17,511 bases of DNA from Pseudomonadota bacterium (GTDB lineage Bacteria; Pseudomonadota; Gammaproteobacteria; Burkholderiales; Burkholderiaceae_C). Below the pieces are notes generated by a model that worked only from the letters and a program-made list of their open reading frames with translations, was not told the origin of the DNA and searched no databases. The DNA lies in contig JAEWBU010000260.1 in the NCBI GenBank assembly GCA_023390985.1, forward strand, positions 1 to 17,511, in the 5' to 3' direction. Every line of letters begins with the position of its first letter. The stretch's first letter is position 1. The position numbers and the translations under genes are program-made. Below, piece after piece: positions 5,662 to 11,797 of this stretch.

Positions 5662-6911
5662 GATTCGGCGTCCTTGGCCAGCCTCAGGCCGGAAAACTGC
5701 CAGCGCGCGGCCGGCGGGAAGAAATTGCGGTAGGTCCTGCGCGCATGGCCGGGCGGCGTCACGACGCTGCCGCCGCGCAGCACCTGCTGGCCCACCATGA
5801 ACTTGCCGTTGTACTCGCTCACCGCGCCCGACAGCGGGCGGAAGCCCGGATACGGATCGTACGAGGAGCGCGTCCATTGCCACGCATGGCCGGTCATCTG
5901 CGTGATGCCGGGCGCGTCGGCCATGGCCTCCCACTCGAACTCGGTGGGCAGGCGCGCGCCGGCCCAGTCGGCGTACGCGGACGCTTCGTAGAAGCTCAGC
6001 TGCGCCACAGGCGCCGCCGGGTCCAGCGCCTGCACGCCCGCCGGGCCGAACACCTGCCAGTGGTCGGCCGGTGCCCGGGGATCGCCCGGCGCCAGCCAGT
6101 AGGCCGGCGCGCCCCACCCCTGCGCCTGCACCGCCGCCCAGCCGTCGGACAGCCAGTGCGAAGCGCGCGCGTAGCCGCCGTCCTCGATGAAGTCCAGGAA
6201 CTCGCCGCAGCTCACCAGCCGGTCGGCCAGCTGGAAGGGCTGCAGCAGCACCGGATGGCGCGGCGTCTCGTTGTCGAAGGCGAAGCCGTCGCCCGCATGC
6301 CCGATCTCCACCACGCCGCCCGGATGCGAAAGCCAGCGCAGCGGCGGCGTGCTGCCCGCCAGCCGCAGCGCCGGCTGCTCCTGCGGCCGCCACGCCGGCA
6401 GCAGCGGGTTGCACGAGAAGGCATGCAGGATGTCGGTGGCGATCAGCTCCTGGTGCTGCTGCTCGTGCTGCAGGCCGAGCTCGACCAGCGGCGCCACCGC
6501 GCCCCAGGTCGCCTCGCCGGCCTCGCGGATGAAGGCCTGCATCGCCGCGTCGACATGGGCCCGATAGGCATGCACCCGGTCCAGCGAAGGCCGCGTCAGC
6601 AGGCCGCGCTGCGGCCGCGGATGGCGCGGGCCGAGCGACTCGTAGTAGGAGTTGAAGAGCCGTGCGAACGCGGGATCGAACGGTTCGTAGCCGCTTGCCT
6701 GCGGCCCGAGCACGACGGCTTCGAAGAACCAGCTGGTGTGCGCCAGGTGCCACTTGGTCGGGCTGGCGTCCGGCATGGATTGCACGCACTGGTCCTCGGG
6801 CGTGAGCGTCGCCGCCAGGGCGAGCGTCGCGGCGCGCACTTCGCCGAAGCGCGCGGCCACCGGTTCACGGCCCGCCGCCGCCGGAAGCGGCGCGGTGGAA
6901 AGGCTGGGCAT
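5658..6911 (-). CDS. egtB: Ergothioneine sulfoxide synthase EgtB
   Basis: 417-residue non-heme iron enzyme that joins a thiol to the imidazole of hercynine with O2. The N-terminal DinB-like domain carries the iron ligands: WHLAH (54-58, His58) and HEQQH (149-153, His149 and His153). The C-terminal half is an FGE/sulfatase-modifying domain with PTEFEWEAMA, GHAWQWTRSSYDPYPGF and VLRGGSVVTPPGHARRTYRNFF. No egtA, egtC or egtE is present, so, as proposed for other proteobacterial two-gene pathways, it may use cysteine instead of gamma-glutamylcysteine, with an unlinked C-S lyase; this is inference. SenA (selenoneine synthase) is a homologue, but senB and senC are absent and egtD is adjacent. The start at 6911 is set by AAGGAGG five bases upstream; an in-frame GTG at 6914 is too close to it. 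Confidence 0.95.
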   Translation of the reverse strand: MPSLSTAPLPAAAGREPVAARFGEVRAATLALAATLTPEDQCVQSMPDASPTKWHLAHTSWFFEAVVLGPQASGYEPFDPAFARLFNSYYESLGPRHPRPQRGLLTRPSLDRVHAYRAHVDAAMQAFIREAGEATWGAVAPLVELGLQHEQQHQELIATDILHAFSCNPLLPAWRPQEQPALRLAGSTPPLRWLSHPGGVVEIGHAGDGFAFDNETPRHPVLLQPFQLADRLVSCGEFLDFIEDGGYARASHWLSDGWAAVQAQGWGAPAYWLAPGDPRAPADHWQVFGPAGVQALDPAAPVAQLSFYEASAYADWAGARLPTEFEWEAMADAPGITQMTGHAWQWTRSSYDPYPGFRPLSGAVSEYNGKFMVGQQVLRGGSVVTPPGHARRTYRNFFPPAARWQFSGLRLAKDAES

Positions 6912-6916
6912 CACAT

Positions 6917-6923
6917 CCTCCTT
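6917..6923 (-). promoter_or_regulatory. Strong ribosome binding site of egtB
   Basis: AAGGAGG, the full anti-16S complement, sits five bases before the ATG at 6911. Several overlapping starts exist here (ATG 6916, which meets a stop at once, GTG 6914, ATG 6911); spacing favours 6911. It is the best Shine-Dalgarno in the window, implying egtB is well translated. Confidence 0.75.
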
Positions 6924-7000
6924 GTTCTGTCTCTCGTGTCACTTGCGATACCGTGGCGGACCTGCGCCGGAACTACGATGCGCCGCCCCAGGAGTTCACC

Positions 7001-8053
7001 ATGACCGACCTCGCCCAGCTCACCAACCGACAGATCCGCCTGGCCCGCCGGCCGGTGGGCTCGCCCACCCCCGACGACTGGCGGCAGACCGCCGAACCGG
7101 TGCAGGCGCCGCCCGAGGGCGGACTGGTCGTGCGGACGCTCGCACTGTCGCTGGACCCGGCGATGCGCGGCTGGATGAACGAGGGCAAGAGCTACATCGC
7201 GCCGGTCGGCATCGGCGAGGTGATGCGCGCCGGCGGCGTCGGCAAGGTGCTGGCGTCCAGCCATCCCAAGTTCGCGGCCGGCGACCTCGTGTCGGGCGTG
7301 CTCGGCGTGCAGGACTACGCCGCCTTCACCGCCGAGCAGGCGGCACGTGCCGGCCTCGCGGCCATTGATACGCGGATGGGCAGCCTCACGCAATGGCTGA
7401 ACGTGCTGGGCATGCCGGGCATGACGGCGTACTTCGGCCTGCTCGACGTGGGCCAGCCGCGCTCGGGCGACACGGTGGTCGTGTCCGGCGCGGCCGGCGC
7501 GGTCGGCCAGACCGTCGGCCAGCTCGCGCGCATCAAGGGCTGCCGCGTGGTCGGCATCGCCGGCGGCCGCGCCAAGTGCGACTGGGTGGTCAACGAGCTG
7601 GGCTTCGACGCCTGCATCGACTACAAGGCCGGCAACGTGCGCGCGGGCCTCAAGGAGCATTGCCCAAAGGGCGTGGACGTGTACTTCGACAACGTCGGCG
7701 GCGACATCCTCGACGAGGTGCTGGCCCGCCTGGCGATGCACGCGCGCATCGTCATCTGCGGCGCGATCAGCCAGTACAACAACACGACGCCCGTGCAGGG
7801 ACCGCGCAACTACCTGTCGCTGCTGGTGCACCGGGCGCGCATGCAGGGCATGGTGGTGTTCGACTACGCCGACCGCTACCCCCAGGCCGTGGCCGAACTG
7901 GCCGGCTACCTGAAGGACGGCCGGATGAAGAGCCGGGAAGACGTGGTGCACGGGCTGGAGCAGTTCCCCGAGGCGCTCAACCGCCTCTTCACCGGTGAGA
8001 ACTTCGGCAAGCTGGTCCTGCAGGTCGCCGATGAGGTCACCGGCTCGCGATGA
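7001..8053 (+). CDS. CurA-like NADP-dependent oxidoreductase (MDR/LTB4 reductase type)
   Basis: 350-residue zinc-independent medium-chain reductase resembling E. coli CurA (curcumin reductase) and prostaglandin/leukotriene reductases, which reduce the C=C bond of enones with NADPH. The N-terminal NRQIRLARRPVGSPTPDDW (9-27) is typical, as are LSLDPAMRGWMN (49-60), the nucleotide-binding VSGAAGAVGQTVGQLA (161-176) and the later FDNVGG and ISQYNN segments. No zinc ligands are seen. The natural substrate is unknown. AGGAG (6990-6994) six bases before the ATG fixes the start; a TACGAT at 6974-6979 could be its -10 but has no partner -35. It is divergent from egtB, and its last 17 bases overlap the end of the convergent secreted-protein gene. 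Confidence 0.9.
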   Translation: MTDLAQLTNRQIRLARRPVGSPTPDDWRQTAEPVQAPPEGGLVVRTLALSLDPAMRGWMNEGKSYIAPVGIGEVMRAGGVGKVLASSHPKFAAGDLVSGVLGVQDYAAFTAEQAARAGLAAIDTRMGSLTQWLNVLGMPGMTAYFGLLDVGQPRSGDTVVVSGAAGAVGQTVGQLARIKGCRVVGIAGGRAKCDWVVNELGFDACIDYKAGNVRAGLKEHCPKGVDVYFDNVGGDILDEVLARLAMHARIVICGAISQYNNTTPVQGPRNYLSLLVHRARMQGMVVFDYADRYPQAVAELAGYLKDGRMKSREDVVHGLEQFPEALNRLFTGENFGKLVLQVADEVTGSR

Positions 8054-8465
8054 GGTCGAGCGCATCCCGCACCAACGAGGCCTGCGGCTGCGGCCGCTGG
8101 GTCTTCTTCCAATCGCCCAGCCGGCTGGGGCTGTCGTCCACGCGCACGAAATACACCGGCCGCTCGCAGGCCTGCCACTTGGCGCAGTGCTCGGTCCAGC
8201 GGCGCAGCTGGCCGGGCGGCACATACAGGTAGATCGGGTCTGCCGAGGTCGCCGGCTCGGGCGACTTCTTCGCCACCACCGGCCTGGCGTGCACCAGCGG
8301 CGGCGCGGCATCGCGCACCTCGATGCGGCCGTAGAGCCCGGGCTTGAGCGGGCCGCCGGTCGTCAGGTTGCGCCAGCCCTCGGCCTTCTTCGCGGGCGGC
8401 GCGGCCGCCGCCTCGGTCAGCGCCAGCAGCACCGCACAGGCGCCGACCACGCCGGCCTTGTTCAC
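8037..8465 (-). CDS. Predicted secreted protein of unknown function
   Basis: 142-residue protein I do not recognise. It opens with a short signal-peptide-like stretch (MNKAGVVGACAVLLALTEAAAAPP, cleavage likely after about residue 22; cited as a motif in two parts: charged start 1-3, hydrophobic 4-18). The mature part is rich in Pro, Lys and Arg and contains the strand-like YLYVPPGQL (79-87), a Cys pair six residues apart (Cys94, Cys100) flanked by tryptophans, PVYFVRVDD (103-111) and a basic, low-complexity tail. The start is GTG at 8465, chosen because GGGAGG lies five bases upstream and because it overlaps the stop of the small membrane protein by four bases (GTGA). An upstream ATG in the same frame at 8675 would destroy that small gene. 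The disulphide is only a possibility. Confidence 0.72.
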   Translation of the reverse strand: MNKAGVVGACAVLLALTEAAAAPPAKKAEGWRNLTTGGPLKPGLYGRIEVRDAAPPLVHARPVVAKKSPEPATSADPIYLYVPPGQLRRWTEHCAKWQACERPVYFVRVDDSPSRLGDWKKTQRPQPQASLVRDALDLIASR

Positions 8466-8593
8466 GCGGCCCTCCCGGCCAGGGTGACGCCGAAGGCGGT
8501 CACCACCACCACGATCGCCATCACGCCCACGATCAGCGCCTGCACCTTGCCAGACGAGCCGGGGCCGGAAGACGGGGACGTGGGGTCGGACAT
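8462..8593 (-). CDS. Small single-span membrane protein (43 aa)
   Basis: A 43-residue reading frame with a Ser/Pro/Gly-rich, lysine-ended N-terminal tail (1-16) and one very hydrophobic helix rich in Val and Ile (about 18-40), ending ARG-like at GRAA. AGGAG lies eight bases before the ATG at 8593, and the stop overlaps the GTG of the next gene by four bases, the usual form of translational coupling. The two genes are thus probably one operon. It could anchor or regulate the secreted partner, or belong to the many small membrane proteins that bind larger complexes; nothing in the sequence decides. Real-gene status rests on the Shine-Dalgarno, the hydrophobic span and the overlap. Confidence 0.7.
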   Translation of the reverse strand: MSDPTSPSSGPGSSGKVQALIVGVMAIVVVVTAFGVTLAGRAA

Positions 8594-8741
8594 GGCAGAG
8601 GCTCCTCGCAAAGCATCTTTTGTAGCGATGGCTTACGGCTGAGCGTGTAGGCGGGAAGGAAGGCGCGCCCGCCATTGCGCCCGGGTGGTCGTAGGACGGC
8701 GACTACAGGATCTGGCGGCACGCCGTTTGCCGTCATCGGGC

Positions 8742-10058
8742 ATGAACCCCGATCCGTTGCTGCAGGCCATCCGGGCGCAGGCGCTGCCGCTGCGCGCCGG
8801 CGTGCCCGCGCCGCTGGTCGCGGCGCTGGCGCGGCGCCGCATCGCCCTGCTGGGCGAGGCCAGCCACGGCACGCATGAGTTCTACGCCTGGCGGGCGCGC
8901 ATCACGCAGGCGCTGATCACCGACCACGGCTGCCGCGCCGTGGTGATCGAGGGCGACTGGCCCGACGCCTGGCGCATCAACCGCTGGGTGCGCGGCCTGG
9001 ACGATGGCAGCGCCGAGGACGCGCTGGCCGGCTTCGAGCGTTTCCCCACCTGGATGTGGCGCAACCCCGTGGTGCGCGACTTCATCGTCTGGCTGCGCGA
9101 GTTCAACGCCGGCCTGCCGCCGTGGCGGCAAGTGGGTTTCTACGGCATGGACCTGTACAGCCTGTTCGCCTCGGTGCGCGAGGTGCTGGCCTACCTGGAC
9201 CGCGCCGACCCCGAGGCGGCGCAGCGCGCGCGGCGCCGCTATGCGTGCTTCGACCACTTCCAGCAGAACCTGCAGGCCTACGGCTACGCGGCCGGCTTCG
9301 GCACCGGTTTCAGCTGCGAGGAAGCGGTGGTGGCGCAGCTCACCGACCTGCTGCGGCATCGCGTCGACACCGACGACAGCGGCGATCCCGACGCGCTCTT
9401 CCATGCGCAGCAGAACGCGCGCCTGGTGCGCAACGCGGAGCAGTACTACCGCGCCATGTTCCGCGGCCGCGCGTCCTCATGGAACCTGCGCGACCTGCAC
9501 ATGGCCGACACGCTGCAGGCCCTCTCGGCCCACCTCCAGGAGCGCGGCGGCGCGCCCCCGCGCATGGCCGTGTGGGCGCACAACTCCCACCTGGGCGACG
9601 CCAGCGCCACCGGCATGTCGGAGCAGGGCGAATGGAACGTCGGCGAGTTGATGCGCCAGCGCTGGGGCGAGGAGGTGTTCTCGCTCGGCTTCACGACCTA
9701 CGAGGGCACGGTGCGCGCGGCCGACGAATGGGACGAGCCCGGGCATGTGAAGCGGGTGCGGCCGGGGCTTTCGGGCAGCTGGGAGGCGCTGTTCCACGAA
9801 GTCGGCCACGACAGCTTCCTGCTGCTGCCGGACGAGGCGCTGCGCGCGCGCCTGGACGAGAACCTGCTGGAGCGCGCCATCGGCGTGATCTACCTGCCCG
9901 AGACCGAGCGCCGCAGCCACTACTTCAATGCCCGCATCGGGGCGCAGTTCGACGGCGTGATCCACATCGACTGCACCCAGGCGCTGGAGCAGTTGGCGGA
10001 GCCGGAGCATCCGCCGGAAGAAGTGGAAGTGCCGGAGACGTATCCGGCCGGCGTCTGA
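8742..10058 (+). CDS. Erythromycin esterase family protein
   Basis: 438-residue soluble hydrolase of the EreA/EreB-like family. The catalytic features LLGEASHGTHEF (36-47, Glu39 and His42), VVIEGDWPDAWRIN (67-80, Glu70) and WAHNSHLGD (278-286, His280 and His283) are all present. Most chromosomal members, including the structurally known Bacillus cereus homologues, have no proven macrolide activity, and in those genomes they occur as housekeeping or stress genes; I therefore do not call it a resistance gene. The C-terminal 20 residues are acidic and Pro/Glu-rich and probably disordered. No Shine-Dalgarno is seen before the ATG at 8742; a GTG at 8685 in frame would add 19 residues unlike the family. 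Converges on the cupin gene with 9 bases between the stops. Confidence 0.9.
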   Translation: MNPDPLLQAIRAQALPLRAGVPAPLVAALARRRIALLGEASHGTHEFYAWRARITQALITDHGCRAVVIEGDWPDAWRINRWVRGLDDGSAEDALAGFERFPTWMWRNPVVRDFIVWLREFNAGLPPWRQVGFYGMDLYSLFASVREVLAYLDRADPEAAQRARRRYACFDHFQQNLQAYGYAAGFGTGFSCEEAVVAQLTDLLRHRVDTDDSGDPDALFHAQQNARLVRNAEQYYRAMFRGRASSWNLRDLHMADTLQALSAHLQERGGAPPRMAVWAHNSHLGDASATGMSEQGEWNVGELMRQRWGEEVFSLGFTTYEGTVRAADEWDEPGHVKRVRPGLSGSWEALFHEVGHDSFLLLPDEALRARLDENLLERAIGVIYLPETERRSHYFNARIGAQFDGVIHIDCTQALEQLAEPEHPPEEVEVPETYPAGV

Positions 10059-10067
10059 AGACGCGGA

Positions 10068-10571
10068 CTACACGCCGCCCTTCGGGTGCGTGGGATCCAC
10101 CCACAGCACCTGCTCGGGCTTCTCCACGGGCTCGATGTCCAGGTTGACGGCGACCGCCTCGCCGTCGCTGCGGCACAGCACGCACTCCAGCGTCTCGGTG
10201 GGGCTGGCATTGATCTCCTGGTGCGGCACGTACGGCGGCACGTAGATGAAGTCGCCGGGCCCCGCCTCGGCGGTGAACTCCAGGTGCTCGCCCCAGCGCA
10301 TGCGCGCGCGGCCCTTCACGACGTAGATCACGCTTTCCAGGTGGCCGTGGTGGTGGGCGGCGGTCTTGGCGTTGGCATGGATCGTCACGGTACCGGCCCA
10401 CAGCTTCTGCGCGCCGACGCGCGCGAAGTTGATCGCCGCCTTGCGGTCCATGCCGGGTGTCTGGGCGGTGTTGGAGTCCAGCTGATGGCCGGGGATCACG
10501 CGCACGCCGTCATGCTTCCAGCGCGTTTCGTGATCGTGGTCGTCGTGCTCGTGCCCGTGGTCGTGCGCCAT
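10068..10571 (-). CDS. Cupin domain protein with histidine-rich N-terminus
   Basis: 167-residue single-domain cupin. The metal motif is complete: His73, His75 and Glu79 (HHHGHLESVIYVVKG) in motif 1 and His117 (PPYVPHQEINAS) in motif 2, so it should bind Fe, Mn, Ni or Zn. The first 20 residues hold seven histidines alternating with Asp/Glu, a likely metal-loading or storage tail. GGAGG lies five bases before the ATG at 10571, inside the end of the methionine-synthase-like gene, and just one base separates the two genes, so they are almost surely co-translated. The catalytic role is unknown: an O2-using enzyme, an isomerase or a metal chaperone for the partner are all possible. Confidence 0.88.
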   Translation of the reverse strand: MAHDHGHEHDDHDHETRWKHDGVRVIPGHQLDSNTAQTPGMDRKAAINFARVGAQKLWAGTVTIHANAKTAAHHHGHLESVIYVVKGRARMRWGEHLEFTAEAGPGDFIYVPPYVPHQEINASPTETLECVLCRSDGEAVAVNLDIEPVEKPEQVLWVDPTHPKGGV

Positions 10572-10572
10572 G

Positions 10573-11598
10573 TCAGCCTCCGGCGTAACGGCGCCGCGCC
10601 AGCTCCGCGCCTTGCGCGAGCGCCTGCAGTTTCTTCAGCGCGACTTCGCGGTCCATCGGTGCGAGGCCGCAGTTCGTGCACGGGATGAGCCGCTCGCGCG
10701 CCACGAACTGCAACGCGCGCCCGATGGTGTCGGCCACCTGCTCGGGCGTCTCGATCTCGTCGCTGGCGACGTCGATCACGCCCACCATCACGTCCTTGCC
10801 TTCGAGCAGCTTCATCAGCTCGGGTGGCACGTGCGAGTGGTAGCACTCCAGGCTCACCTGGTCGATGCTGCTCCTGGCCAGCGCGGGGAAGATGCGCTCG
10901 TACTGGCGCCACTCCTCGCCCAGCGTCTTCTTCCAGTCGACGTTGGCCTGGATGCCGTAGCCGTAGCAGATGTGCACGGCGGTCGTGCAGGTCAGCCCTT
11001 GCGCCGCGCGCTCCAGCGCCTGCACGCCCCAGTCGGCCGCGTCCTTCATGTACACGTTGAAGGCCGGCTCGTCGAACTGGATCACGTCCACGCCGTCGGC
11101 CTGCAGCGCGAGGGCTTCCTGGTTGAGCAGCTCGGCGAAGGCCATCGCCATCTTCACGCGGTCGCCGTAGAAGCGGTCGGCCACCGTGTCCACGATGGTC
11201 ATCGGGCCGGGCAGCGTGAACTTCAGCTTGCGCTTCGTGTGCGCGCGGGCCAGCTGCGCCTCGAAGGCATGCACGCGGCCCTTCAGGCGCAGCGGCGCCA
11301 CCACCTGCGGGACCATGGCGTCGTAGCGGTTGTCGCGGATGCCCATCTTCACCTTGTGCTCGAAGTCGATGCCTTCGACCGCCTCGAGGAAGCCGTGCAC
11401 GAAGTGCTGCCGCGACTGCTCGCCGTCGCCGATGACGTCCAGGCCCGCGTCCTCCTGCGCCTTGATCCACATGATCGTGGCGTCGGCCTTGGCCTCGCGC
11501 AGCTGGTCGCCCGAGGCTTTCCATTGCGGCCAGAGCTTGTGCGTCTCGGCCAGCCACGAGGGCTTGGGCAGGCTGCCGGCGATGGCGGTGGGGAACAT
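10573..11598 (-). CDS. Short cobalamin-independent methionine synthase-like protein (core MetE)
   Basis: 341-residue protein equal to only the C-terminal catalytic barrel of MetE (full MetE is about 750 residues). The zinc and thiol site is intact: His209 and Cys211 (AVHICYGYG), Glu251 (LECYHS) and Cys310 (CTNCG); Asp176-Glu177 in QFDEPAFN matches the homocysteine/methionine pocket. It opens AGSLPKPSWL and has DGEQSRQHFV at 58-67. Because the N-terminal folate-binding half is missing, it belongs with the folate-independent 'core MetE' methionine synthases; it looks most like the MesD group, which is reported to need oxygen and a DUF1852 partner (MesX). No DUF1852 gene is here; the neighbour is a cupin. 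Its methyl donor is unknown. AAGGAGA before the ATG at 11598 fixes the start. Confidence 0.87.
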   Translation of the reverse strand: MFPTAIAGSLPKPSWLAETHKLWPQWKASGDQLREAKADATIMWIKAQEDAGLDVIGDGEQSRQHFVHGFLEAVEGIDFEHKVKMGIRDNRYDAMVPQVVAPLRLKGRVHAFEAQLARAHTKRKLKFTLPGPMTIVDTVADRFYGDRVKMAMAFAELLNQEALALQADGVDVIQFDEPAFNVYMKDAADWGVQALERAAQGLTCTTAVHICYGYGIQANVDWKKTLGEEWRQYERIFPALARSSIDQVSLECYHSHVPPELMKLLEGKDVMVGVIDVASDEIETPEQVADTIGRALQFVARERLIPCTNCGLAPMDREVALKKLQALAQGAELARRRYAGG

Positions 11599-11676
11599 GC
11601 GGGTCTCCTTCCTTCGGATGTGGCGGACATCATCCCCGAACCGGGATGGATGAGCATGCGGTGAAACACCCCTCCG

Positions 11677-11763
11677 CGTCTTTCCCGCGAAGGCGGGAAT
11701 CCAGGTCTTCCGATTCCAGCGACCGAAGGGAAGCACTGGATCCCCGCCTCCGCGGGGATGACG
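11677..11763. repeat. REP-like double-hairpin repeat, copy 2
   Basis: 87 bases in the divergent gap between the core-MetE gene and ndh. Left arm CGTCTTTCCCGCGAAGGCGG, right arm ends CCGCGGGGATGACG; the arms pair over roughly 35 bases with a few mismatches and each forms its own hairpin. Its right end overlaps the -35 of the ndh promoter by two bases. Same family as the copies at 4291 and 15655. Confidence 0.85.
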
Positions 11764-11791
11764 GACATGGACTGGCGCCCGCTCGGATAAT
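11762..11791 (+). promoter_or_regulatory. Promoter for a leaderless ndh mRNA
   Basis: CGGACA (11762-11767, four of six matches to TTGACA), an 18-base spacer and GATAAT (11786-11791, five of six to TATAAT) are followed by six bases and the ATG at 11798. Transcription would start at the ATG. There is no Shine-Dalgarno. Confidence 0.55.
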
Positions 11792-11797
11792 CCCCGC

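Noticed and set aside
4672..6789. A 705-codon minus-strand frame suggesting an EgtB-EgtD fusion
   Set aside because: Upstream of the EgtD start the frame is out of register with EgtB and reads low-complexity sequence; egtB has its own intact frame and stop.
5658..6911. SenA (selenoneine synthase) instead of EgtB
   Set aside because: SenA is a homologue known in Variovorax, but senB and senC are not adjacent while egtD overlaps the gene; ergothioneine fits better.
6943..6979. TTGCGA and TACGAT as a promoter for the CurA-like gene
   Set aside because: The spacer would be 25 bases, far too long; TACGAT alone is noted with the gene.
8594..8741. Promoter or small RNA in the divergent gap before the esterase-family gene
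   Set aside because: I looked for paired -10/-35 sites and hairpins on both strands; candidates such as TACAAA or TACAGG lack a partner, so none is annotated.
8742..10058. Macrolide resistance gene
   Set aside because: The esterase-family active site is present, but most chromosomal members do not act on macrolides, and there is no mobile element, resistance neighbour or base-composition shift.
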